Of a DNA stretch of 33,837 nt, positions 27,056 to 33,837 are shown one piece after another (within the stretch, counting starts at the first letter, position 1; every line of letters begins with the position of its first letter). This DNA is from Actinophytocola xinjiangensis (GTDB lineage Bacteria; Actinomycetota; Actinomycetes; Mycobacteriales; Pseudonocardiaceae), in assembly GCF_001921215.1 (NCBI RefSeq), contig NZ_MSIF01000046.1, positions 1 to 33,837 of the forward strand, written 5' to 3'. A program made the translations under genes and the position numbers. The notes under the pieces are model-generated. The model did no database searches. It was not told the origin of the DNA and worked only from the letters and a program-made list of their open reading frames with translations.

Positions 27056-27481
27056 ATGGCCACCACCCGTACCGCCAACGCCCACTGGGAGGGCGCGCTG
27101 CTCGACGGCTCCGGCACCGTGACGCTCGACTCGTCCGGCATCGGGTCCTACCCGGTGTCCTGGCCCTCGCGCGCCGAGTCGGCCAACGGGAAGACCAGCC
27201 CCGAGGAGCTCATCGCCGCCGCGCACTCCACCTGCTACTCGATGGCGCTCTCCCACGGGCTCGCCGGCGCCGGCACCCCGCCCACCACCGTGGACACCCG
27301 GGCCGACGTCACGTTCCAGCCCGGTGAGGGCATCACCGGGATCCACCTGACCGTGCGCGCGGCCATCCCCGGCATCTCCAAGGAGGACTTCGCGGCCGCC
27401 GCCGAGGACGCCAAGAAGAACTGCCCGGTGTCCCAGGCGCTCGCCGGCACCACCATCACCCTGGACGCCGAACTGCTCTGA
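27056..27481 (+). CDS. OsmC-family hydroperoxide reductase
   Basis: 141 residues, OsmC/Ohr fold, a cytoplasmic thiol peroxidase for organic hydroperoxides. The reactive cysteines are Cys60 (AAHSTCYSMALSH) and Cys123 (KKNCPVSQAL); Arg39 and Glu51 near the active site are present (SRAESANGKTSPEEL). SPEELIAAAHSTCYSMALS groups it with OsmC rather than Ohr. ATG at 27056 with GAGGAGGG upstream. A perfect palindrome lies in its promoter, but no OhrR or other regulator gene is adjacent. Confidence 0.93.
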   Translation: MATTRTANAHWEGALLDGSGTVTLDSSGIGSYPVSWPSRAESANGKTSPEELIAAAHSTCYSMALSHGLAGAGTPPTTVDTRADVTFQPGEGITGIHLTVRAAIPGISKEDFAAAAEDAKKNCPVSQALAGTTITLDAELL

Positions 27482-27523
27482 AACCCGAATGCCCCGGTCG
27501 GCCGGCCCGGTTACGGTGCCGGC

Positions 27524-28048
27524 ATGACCGAGGGATCAGCGCCGCTCGTGCGGCTACGGCCGGTGACCGAGCAGGACCTTGATCCGCTCGACGACATGTT
27601 CAACGACCCCGACGCGATCGGCGAGTACAACTGGGGCGGGTTCTCCGACCCGACCAAGTGGCGGCGGCAGTGGCAGGAGAACGGGCTGCTCGGGGACTCC
27701 TCGGTGCTGATCGTCGACCTCAACGGGGAGCCGTTGGGGTTCGTGTCGTGGCATCGGGTGCCGACGAGTTCGCACGCGTACGTGGTCGAGTTCGGGATCA
27801 GCCTGTGGCCGCGGTGGCGCGGGAAGGGCTACGGGACCGCGGCGCAGGTGCTGCTGGCCCGGTACCTGTTCGCGCACAGTCCGGTGAACCGGATCCAGGC
27901 GTGGACCGAGGCCGACAACGTCGGGGAGCAGCGGGCTCTGGAGAAGGCCGGGTTCGTTCGGGAAGCGGTGCTGCGGGAGTACGCGTTTCGGGACGGGGCG
28001 TGGCGCGACGAGATCATGTACCGGATGCTGCGTCGCGAGTTGCCCTGA
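27524..28048 (+). CDS. GNAT-family N-acetyltransferase (RimJ/RimL type)
   Basis: 174 residues. LVRLRPVTEQDLDPL at the N-terminus, VEFGISLWPRWRGKGYGTAAQ in the middle with acetyl-CoA loop RGKGYGT, and NVGEQRALEKAGFVREAVLREYAFRDG later: the RimJ/RimL branch that acetylates N-termini or small amines. Target unknown. TACGGT (27512-27517) ends 6 nt before the ATG, predicting a leaderless mRNA. Convergent with the LysE gene, 10-bp gap. Confidence 0.9.
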   Translation: MTEGSAPLVRLRPVTEQDLDPLDDMFNDPDAIGEYNWGGFSDPTKWRRQWQENGLLGDSSVLIVDLNGEPLGFVSWHRVPTSSHAYVVEFGISLWPRWRGKGYGTAAQVLLARYLFAHSPVNRIQAWTEADNVGEQRALEKAGFVREAVLREYAFRDGAWRDEIMYRMLRRELP

Positions 28049-28058
28049 TTCCGGTGGG

Positions 28059-28682
28059 TCAGCGGTCGGTGACCAGGCGGATGGCCAGGGCGCCGAAGAT
28101 GGCGGCGGAGACCCTGTTGAGCCAGCGTTGGATGGTGGGGCGGCGGCGGAGCAGCGCCGCGAGGGCGCCGGCGGCCAGGCCGACGCTGCCGTCCACCGAG
28201 AAGCCGACCACGACCAGGATGGCGCCCATGACCAGGAACTGGACCGGGGTCGACCAGCCGCCCTCGGTGAGGAACTGGGGGAAGAACGCCAGGTAGAACA
28301 GGATCACCTTGGGGTTGGCCAGGTTGGTCAGGACGGCCATCACGTACGTGCGGCGCAGGGACCTGGCGGGGGGCGTCGGCGCGGCGCTGGTCGATTCGCG
28401 GGCGGCCCGCAGGGCGGCGACGGCCAGGTAGATCAGGAACACCGCGCCCACCAGGCGGATGGTGTCCAGGGCGACGGGGGCGGCGGCCAGCAGGGCGCCC
28501 AGGCCCAGCGCCGTGAGGACGGTGTGGACGGCGATGCCGGTCGACATTCCCACGGCGGCCACCACGCCGGCGGCTCGGCCTCGGGCGATGCCGTTGGCGA
28601 CGATGAACATCATGTCCTGGCCGGGGACGATGCTGATGATCAGACAGGCGGCCGCGAACGCCAGTACGAGAGACAGGTCCAC
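28059..28682 (-). CDS. LysE/RhtB-family amino acid exporter
   Basis: 207 residues with about six membrane helices. N-terminal VLAFAAACLIISIVPGQDMMFIVANGIARGRAAG carries the family PGPxxxxV-like motif (here PGQDMMFIV), followed by LIYLAVAALRAAR and TNLANPKVILFYLAFFPQF, the NPK signature. Exports an amino acid or derivative; substrate not predictable. GTG at 28682. It lies 31 nt after the ABC ATPase gene on the same strand, so it may be the last gene of that operon. Confidence 0.92.
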   Translation of the reverse strand: MDLSLVLAFAAACLIISIVPGQDMMFIVANGIARGRAAGVVAAVGMSTGIAVHTVLTALGLGALLAAAPVALDTIRLVGAVFLIYLAVAALRAARESTSAAPTPPARSLRRTYVMAVLTNLANPKVILFYLAFFPQFLTEGGWSTPVQFLVMGAILVVVGFSVDGSVGLAAGALAALLRRRPTIQRWLNRVSAAIFGALAIRLVTDR

Positions 28683-28713
28683 GGCGTCATCACATCATCG
28701 GGGCGCAACCGAT

Positions 28714-29760
28714 TTAGGTCAGCTGGCCGGTGTCGCTGTCGTAGAGCAGGAGGCGGCCCGGGCGCGGGGCCACGGTCAGGACCGAACCCACGGGGGGCTC
28801 CTCGTGCTCGGGGACGGTCAGGCCCACGGTCACGTCCTGCGGGCACTCCAGGGTCACCAGGGAGGTCACGCCGAGGTTCTCCACGATCGACACCGTGCCG
28901 GTGATGCCCTCGGGGGCCTCGTGCAGGTACTCGGGGCGGATGCCCACGGTGACGGGGGCGTCGGGGTGCGGGCCGCCGGGGTCCAGGTGGGCGCCGGCCA
29001 CCTCCACGCGACCGTTGCGGACCTGGGCGGGGAGCAGGTTCATGGGGGTGGAGCCGATGAAGTTCGCGACGAACGTGTCCGCCGGGCGTTGGAAGACGTC
29101 CCGGGGGCTGCCCAGTTGGCGGATCCGGCCCTCCGACATGACCGCTATGCGGTCGGCCATCGCCAGGGCCTCGGCCTGGTCGTGGGTGACGAACACGGTG
29201 GTCAGGCCCAGGTCGCGTTGCAGGCGTTTGAGGAACGTGCGCGCCTCCAGCCGCAGCCTGGCATCCAGGTTGGACAGTGGTTCGTCCAGGAGGAGGACCT
29301 CGGCGGACATGGCCATCGCCCTGGCCAGGGCCACGCGTTGCTGCTGGCCGCCGGACAGTTGTGCCGGGCGGCGCTCCAACAGCCCCGCGAGGCCGAGGCC
29401 GGCGGCGGTGCGGGCGGCCGTCTCCGCACGCTCCGGTTTGGGGGCCCGGCGTACGCGCAGCGGATAGGCGATGTTCTCCGAGACCGTCATGTGTGGGAAC
29501 AGGGCGTAGTCCTGGAAGACCATCGCCACCTTGCGGACCCCGGGCTCCAGTCTGGTCACGTCGGCGCCGCCGATGGACACGCTGCCCGACGACGCCTGCT
29601 CCAGGCCGGCGATCGTGCGCAGCAACGTCGTCTTCCCGCAACCCGACGGGCCGAGCAGCGCGAAGAACTCGCCGTCGGCGACGGTCAGGTCCAGGGCGTC
29701 CACGGCGCGCACACCGTTGGGATAGACGGTGGACACCCCGGCCAGTTCGATCCCCGCCAT
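28714..29760 (-). CDS. ABC transporter ATPase (MalK/UgpC type)
   Basis: 348 residues. Walker A GPSGCGKTT, Q-loop MVFQDYALFPHMTV, signature LSGGQQQR, Walker B VLLLDEPLSNLDA, and H-loop VFVTHDQAEA. The C-terminal ~110 residues form the TOBE regulatory domain (VTVGIRPEYL) found in carbohydrate (CUT1) importers. ATG overlaps the permease TGA by one base (TGATG). A dedicated ATPase is noteworthy because many actinobacterial sugar importers share one MsiK. Confidence 0.95.
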   Translation of the reverse strand: MAGIELAGVSTVYPNGVRAVDALDLTVADGEFFALLGPSGCGKTTLLRTIAGLEQASSGSVSIGGADVTRLEPGVRKVAMVFQDYALFPHMTVSENIAYPLRVRRAPKPERAETAARTAAGLGLAGLLERRPAQLSGGQQQRVALARAMAMSAEVLLLDEPLSNLDARLRLEARTFLKRLQRDLGLTTVFVTHDQAEALAMADRIAVMSEGRIRQLGSPRDVFQRPADTFVANFIGSTPMNLLPAQVRNGRVEVAGAHLDPGGPHPDAPVTVGIRPEYLHEAPEGITGTVSIVENLGVTSLVTLECPQDVTVGLTVPEHEEPPVGSVLTVAPRPGRLLLYDSDTGQLT

Positions 29761-30581
29761 CAGGCCTTGATCCCTCCGTGGAAGCGGAACCCGTACCGCT
29801 TGCTGACGAACAAGTACAACGCCACCACCGGAATCGCGTACAACAGCGAGAACACCGGGATCACCGTCAGGTTGGCGCTTCCGCCCTCGTCGCGCAGCGT
29901 GCGCAGCAGCACCGCCGCCGGCTGCGACGACACGTCACGCATCAGCAGGAACGGCAGCAGGAAGTTGCCCCACGCCTGCACGAACGCCCACACCAGGATC
30001 GTCGCGATCCCCGGCCTGGCCACCGGCAGCACCACGTGCAGCAACACCTGCGTCGGGGACGCGCCGAACACCCGCGCCGACTCCTCGTAGGACCGGGGCA
30101 CCGAGTCGACGAAGTCCTTCAGGATGAAGATGGCCGCCGGGAGCAGGCCGCCGGCGATGACCAGGCCGGTCGCGTACTGCGAGTTGGTCAGGCCCAGCTG
30201 GAACATCATCACGAAGATCGGCACCATCGCCGCGGTCCCGGTGACCACGCTGGAGAGCAACAACAGCACGTACAGCAGCGCGTCGCGGCCGGGGATGCGC
30301 ACCCTTGAGAGCGTGTACGCCGCCAGGGTGGCGAACACGGTGGTCACCGCGGTCGCCACGACGCACAGCACCACCGAGTTGACCAGCGACGACAGCGCGT
30401 ACGGGTGCTCGAAGGTGACCTGCCAGTTGGTCAGTGTCCAGTCCGGCCAGCGCAGGCCGAGGCCCGGATCGCTGTCGAAGGGCGCGGACGCCAGCCACAG
30501 CATCGGCACCGCGAAGAACGCCAGCACCACCGCCATGAACGCCGTGTAGGCGAGCCGGCGGGCCACCTGCCGGGGCGTCAT
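29760..30581 (-). CDS. ABC sugar-type permease, MalG/UgpE-like
   Basis: 273 residues, six helices. The cytoplasmic EAA loop reads YEESARVFGASPTQVLLHVVLP, the ATPase contact. It begins MTPRQVARRLAYTAFMAVV. ATG overlaps the upstream permease stop by 4 nt (ATGA) and its own stop overlaps the ATPase start. Confidence 0.94.
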   Translation of the reverse strand: MTPRQVARRLAYTAFMAVVLAFFAVPMLWLASAPFDSDPGLGLRWPDWTLTNWQVTFEHPYALSSLVNSVVLCVVATAVTTVFATLAAYTLSRVRIPGRDALLYVLLLLSSVVTGTAAMVPIFVMMFQLGLTNSQYATGLVIAGGLLPAAIFILKDFVDSVPRSYEESARVFGASPTQVLLHVVLPVARPGIATILVWAFVQAWGNFLLPFLLMRDVSSQPAAVLLRTLRDEGGSANLTVIPVFSLLYAIPVVALYLFVSKRYGFRFHGGIKA

Positions 30582-31483
30582 GAGCGCTTCCGCAACAACA
30601 GCAGGTACACGGCCGACACCACCAGGTTGACCAGCAGCAGCAACACCGACACCGCCGCCGCGTAGCCCAGCCGGCCGCTGGGCACCGCCTGCTGGTAGAT
30701 GAACACCGGCAGCGTCTCCGACGCGTGGTTGGGCCCGCCGGCGGTCAGCAGGAACGGGCCGAAGTCGTTGGCCGTCCACAGCGAGATCAGCAGCGTGTTG
30801 GTCAGCACATGGCCCCTGATGTGCGGGAACACCACGTCCCGCACGGTCTGCCAGCCGCTGGCGCCGACACTGCGGGCCGTCTCCAGCTGGGACGGTGGCA
30901 CGGCGGCGAGGGCGGAGCTGTAGAGCAGCATCGAGAACGCGGTACCGCGCCAGGTGTTGAACACGACCAGCGACGCCATCGGGTACTCGACCAGCCACGC
31001 GGTGCCCGGTGAGCCGATCAGCGCGCCCAGGGTGCCGCCGTCGCGGTCCAGCAGGGCGATCCACAGGTAGGCCACGACGACGCTGGGCAGGATCCACGAC
31101 ATCAGCACCAGGCTCTCGACCACCCGCCGCAGCGCCGGCCTGGCCCCGCGCAGCAGCCAGGCCAGCGCGAAGCCCAGGAAGTTCTGGCCGATCACCGCCG
31201 AGCCGAGGACGAACACCAGCGTCAGCCACAGCGCGTTGCCGAACAGCGCGTCGTCCAGGGCCTCGACGAAGTTGCCGAGGCCGACGATCTTCGGCGCGAC
31301 CGACGCGGTGCCGGTCAACGTGTAGTCGGTGATGCCGATGTAGATCGTCCACAGGGCAGGGAAGACCAGGAACAGTCCGATCAGCACCAGCGCCGGCGAG
31401 ACGAACGTGACGGCGCGGGCGACCCCGATCCCGGCGGTGTCCCGCGCTCGTCCCGTCCGTCGCGCCGGCGGTGCGTCAACCAC
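30578..31483 (-). CDS. ABC sugar-type permease, MalF/UgpA-like
   Basis: 301 residues, six helices, with EAA loop LETARSVGASGWQTVRDVVFP. N-terminal ~20 residues are basic and cytoplasmic. GTG at 31483 overlaps the binding-protein stop by 8 nt. Pairs with the MalG-like permease to form the membrane channel. Confidence 0.94.
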   Translation of the reverse strand: MVDAPPARRTGRARDTAGIGVARAVTFVSPALVLIGLFLVFPALWTIYIGITDYTLTGTASVAPKIVGLGNFVEALDDALFGNALWLTLVFVLGSAVIGQNFLGFALAWLLRGARPALRRVVESLVLMSWILPSVVVAYLWIALLDRDGGTLGALIGSPGTAWLVEYPMASLVVFNTWRGTAFSMLLYSSALAAVPPSQLETARSVGASGWQTVRDVVFPHIRGHVLTNTLLISLWTANDFGPFLLTAGGPNHASETLPVFIYQQAVPSGRLGYAAAVSVLLLLVNLVVSAVYLLLLRKRS

Positions 31484-32879
31484 CGCTGACCGCGTCCTCG
31501 CCGACCGCCTTGACCATCGCCGCCTGGTAGGCGGCCGACGCCTCGGCGGCGCTGCGGCCGGCGACGACGTCCGCGGTGGCCTGCTGGAGCGCGGCGGACA
31601 CCTTCGGGTAGTCGGCCAGGCCCGGGCGGAAGCGGGTGATCGGCAGGATCTCCTCGGCGACGAAGCTGAGCATCGGGTCGCCGGTCAGCACCTCGGCGTT
31701 GACGTCGTCGCGCTGGGTGATCTGGGCGGTGTCGCCGAGCCGGACCTTGGTGGCCTCGGCGGAGTTCATGAACTCCAGCAGTTCCCAGGCCTGCTGGGGG
31801 AACTCGGTCTTCGGGTTGATCACCCGGATGGAGCCGCCGGACATGCTGACGAAGTCCTGGCCGTCGACACCGGACCCGGGGGTGCGGGCGGGGATCTTCG
31901 CCCAGCCGACGGCGGTGTCCCGGTCGGCCATCGGGGCGACGCCGTCGGCCGAGAGCACGCCGCGCCACAGGTAGTCGCCCTCGAACAGGATGCCGATCTT
32001 GTTCTGGGAGAACATCTCGAAGGACTTGTCGCGGCCCTTGGCCTCCTGCTGGAGTACCGGGTCACCCAGTCCGCCCTGGTAGATCCGCTGGTACAGGTCG
32101 AGCACGGCGGTCATGTCGTCGGTGCCGCCCTGCCACTTCCCGTCGGCCCAGACCTCCGAGCCGGTGCCGGCCAGCAGCGGCAGCACGGCCTGCATGGTGG
32201 TCGCCTCGGTCATCGCGGTGCCGGCGTTGAGCTGGAGCGGGACCACCCCGGGCAGCTTCTTGAGCGCGACAGCGGCCTCGGTGATGTCCTCCCACGAGGT
32301 CGGCTGCCAGTCCGCCGGCAGACCTGCCTTGGCGAACAGCTTCTTGTTGAAGAAGATCACCCGGCCGTCGGTGCCCAGCGGGATGCCGTAGCGCTGGTCC
32401 TCGAACGCGCCGAGCGCCTCGACCGCGTCCGGGATCTGGTCCCAGCCGTCCCAGGAGTCGACCTCGTCGCCGACGACGTCGGTCAGCGGGCGGATCTGGC
32501 CGCCCTGGGCGAACTCGCCGAGCCAGATGCCGTCGATCTCGACGATGTCGCCGCCGATGTCGGTGCCGAAGTCCAGCGCGACCTTCGCCTTGTAGTCGGC
32601 GTCGTCCACCCCGATGCCGTCGTGCTCGATGGTGACGTTGACGCCCTTGTCCTTCTGCTGCTTGGTGAACTCGGGGATGACCCACTCCTCGATCCACCGG
32701 GCGTTGATCTCGTTCTTGCCGCCGGCGTCGGAGTTGGAGGTGATGGTGAGCGTGACGTCCTTGGCGTCGGCGTTGCGGCCGGCGTCGGACTCCTGTTCCT
32801 GGCCGAGGCAGCCGGACAGGACCAGAGCCATGGTCAGGGTGCTGGCGGCCGCGGCGGTGCGCGTTGCCGTACGTCGCAT
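31476..32879 (-). CDS. ABC solute-binding lipoprotein, family 1 (sugar type)
   Basis: 467 residues. Lipobox LSGC (Cys24). The mature part shows the SBP_bac_1 pattern: VTLTITSNSD, WIEEWVIPEF, GDIVEIDGIWLGEFAQGG, RYGIPLGTDGRVIFFNKKLFAKAG, DWQPTSWEDI and KIGILFEGDYLWRGV. It binds the substrate and delivers it to the two permeases. ATG at 32879 with GAGGTGGAG upstream. The ligand is not readable; a neighbouring PHP hydrolase makes a phosphorylated or diester ligand one option. Confidence 0.94.
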   Translation of the reverse strand: MRRTATRTAAAASTLTMALVLSGCLGQEQESDAGRNADAKDVTLTITSNSDAGGKNEINARWIEEWVIPEFTKQQKDKGVNVTIEHDGIGVDDADYKAKVALDFGTDIGGDIVEIDGIWLGEFAQGGQIRPLTDVVGDEVDSWDGWDQIPDAVEALGAFEDQRYGIPLGTDGRVIFFNKKLFAKAGLPADWQPTSWEDITEAAVALKKLPGVVPLQLNAGTAMTEATTMQAVLPLLAGTGSEVWADGKWQGGTDDMTAVLDLYQRIYQGGLGDPVLQQEAKGRDKSFEMFSQNKIGILFEGDYLWRGVLSADGVAPMADRDTAVGWAKIPARTPGSGVDGQDFVSMSGGSIRVINPKTEFPQQAWELLEFMNSAEATKVRLGDTAQITQRDDVNAEVLTGDPMLSFVAEEILPITRFRPGLADYPKVSAALQQATADVVAGRSAAEASAAYQAAMVKAVGEDAVSGG

Positions 32880-32924
32880 CGGGTATCTCCACCTCTCGTC
32901 ATCGAGCTGGTGGCAGTGGCTAGG

Positions 32925-32984
32925 TTCTCACCAACCACGCGCCGAACGTGTGAGAATCTTGTTACACGGCCGGCCCGCTGACAA
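32925..32984 (-). promoter_or_regulatory. Promoter and inverted-repeat operator of the ABC operon
   Basis: Minus strand: -35 TTGTCA (32979-32984), 17-bp spacer, -10 CAAGAT (32956-32961); start near 32949. A 7-bp inverted repeat TTCTCAC / GTGAGAA (32925-32931 and 32950-32956, 18 bp apart) spans the start site, where a repressor would block transcription. The promoter begins 3 bp after the PHP gene stop, giving a ~70-nt leader. Confidence 0.65.
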
Positions 32985-32986
32985 GG

Positions 32987-33837
32987 TCATCTTCCGGACG
33001 CCAGCGACAGCACGCTCCCGTCGTGCCCACCGAGCACCCCACCGCCGGGCGCCAGCGTGTCCAGGTCGGACCGGACCGGCCGCCGCCGGCCGTCCCCCAG
33101 CACCAGCGCGCCCGCCGCGCCGACCGCCACCAGCTCACCGTCCACCGGCAGCAGCACCGGCGCCGACCGGTCACGGGAGACCGCCGTCCGCCCGGCCGCC
33201 AACCCGTCGAGCACGGCCGTGACCAGCTCGTCCGGTGTGGACGCCGCCTCGTCGACCGCCACCCAGGTCGTCGGCGACCCCAGCTCGACGCCCTGCCCGA
33301 CCCGGTGCAGGTCGCTGCCGCCGACCGGGACGGCGTCGCCCCACGCCTGCCACCAGGCCACCGGACCGCCCCACTCCGGCGCGTGCCACGTCGAGTGCCA
33401 CACCTCCGCCAGCGGCGGACGCTCCACCAGCGGATGCCGCCAGGCACAGTCGGCGGCCAGCGGATGGTTCACCGACAGCAGCCCGCCGCGCTCGGCGACC
33501 GTGCGCACCCACGCCGTCGCCGGCTCGCGGAAGTCGACCCAGCCGATGTCGCCGAAGGCGTTGGCGTGCCCGAGATCGGTGGTCACCTCCTGGCCGGGCA
33601 CCAGCGCGACGCCGTAGCGCCGGCCCGCCTCGGCCAGGTGCGCGTGGTGGCTGACGGTGTTGTGGTCGGTGACCGCCAGCGCGTCCAGCCCGGCCGAGAC
33701 CGCCAGCGCCGCCAGCTCGTCGATGGTCAGCGCGCCGTCGGAGTGCAGGGTGTGCGCGTGCAGGTCGGCGGCCACCCAGCGCAGACCGGGCGCCGCCGGC
33801 AGCACGCGGCGCGGCGGGCGCGGCGGCACCGGCGGCC
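32987..33837 (-). CDS. PHP-domain metallohydrolase (CehA/McbA-like), 5' end possibly off window
   Basis: At least 280 residues from a GTG at 33829; the frame stays open to the edge, so the true start may lie outside. Metal-binding sets of the PHP fold are complete: DLHAHTLHSDG (Asp22, His24, His26), VTDHNTV (Asp55, His56), Glu81 in GQEVTT, His88, NHP (121-123) and GSDLH (172-175). These proteins hydrolyse phosphoesters or act as CehA-type hydrolases; no signal peptide is visible in this part. The last ~60 residues (GELVAVGAAGALVLGDG) are a beta-rich tail. It ends 107 bp before the ABC operon on the same strand. Confidence 0.88.
   Translation of the reverse strand, partial: PPVPPRPPRRVLPAAPGLRWVAADLHAHTLHSDGALTIDELAALAVSAGLDALAVTDHNTVSHHAHLAEAGRRYGVALVPGQEVTTDLGHANAFGDIGWVDFREPATAWVRTVAERGGLLSVNHPLAADCAWRHPLVERPPLAEVWHSTWHAPEWGGPVAWWQAWGDAVPVGGSDLHRVGQGVELGSPTTWVAVDEAASTPDELVTAVLDGLAAGRTAVSRDRSAPVLLPVDGELVAVGAAGALVLGDGRRRPVRSDLDTLAPGGGVLGGHDGSVLSLASGR

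Noticed and set aside
32879-32986. Small gene between the PHP and binding-protein genes
   Set aside because: No frame with a start, a ribosome site and a protein-like composition; the region is explained by a promoter and inverted repeat.

Overview
This is a dense, very GC-rich actinobacterial chromosome segment. Gene content, the BioB/BsaP pair and GTG/ATG usage point to the order Pseudonocardiales (Saccharothrix, Lentzea or Actinosynnema type), but the genus cannot be fixed from sequence alone. From memory of the Mycobacterium tuberculosis map, the order dnaE1, bioA, bioD, bioB, bsaP (Rv1590), DUF2567 (Rv1591), Nudix regulator (Rv1593c), nadA-nadB-nadC, hisD-hisC-hisB matches the Rv1547-Rv1601 region. 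The core is therefore conserved backbone, broken by accessory insertions.

Layout. 1-1277: a 66-bp minisatellite, a fibronectin-III lipoprotein (5' part) and a secreted jelly-roll protein, all at the left edge. 1372-3519: a two-subunit transketolase-like pair divergent from soxR; the pair has a SoxR box in a MerR-type stretched promoter. 3520-3901: non-coding, with 15-bp and ~81-bp direct repeats. 3902-7086: hisD-hisC-hisB plus a 52-residue membrane protein; hisH/hisA/hisF do not follow. 7274-10956: secreted M14 carboxypeptidase, orphan peptide-binding lipoprotein, nitrilase-family amidase. 10951-17251: P450, nadC, nadB, nadA, divergent from an NrtR-like regulator and a Lon-N protein. 17248-21366: DUF2567 membrane protein, bsaP, bioB, bioD, bioA (no bioF). 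21418-26136: DnaE with a 383-residue intein. 26267-28682: degenerate uridine-kinase-like protein, OsmC, GNAT acetyltransferase, LysE exporter. 28714-33837: a sugar-type ABC importer (ATPase, two permeases, binding protein) below a PHP metallohydrolase.

How it works together. Three biosynthetic modules (His, NAD, biotin) are packed with 1-8 nt translational overlaps. NAD genes are probably controlled by the divergent NrtR-like protein, which has a degraded Nudix box and palindromes in its promoter. BsaP is the partner of BioB. The SoxR-transketolase block looks like an accessory redox-response unit inserted where the his operon would normally continue. A recurring feature is a TANNNT-like hexamer 6-8 nt upstream of start codons, which predicts leaderless mRNAs; in three cases the hexamer is built partly from the stop codon of the gene before it.

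No CRISPR array, tRNA, rRNA or IS element was seen.
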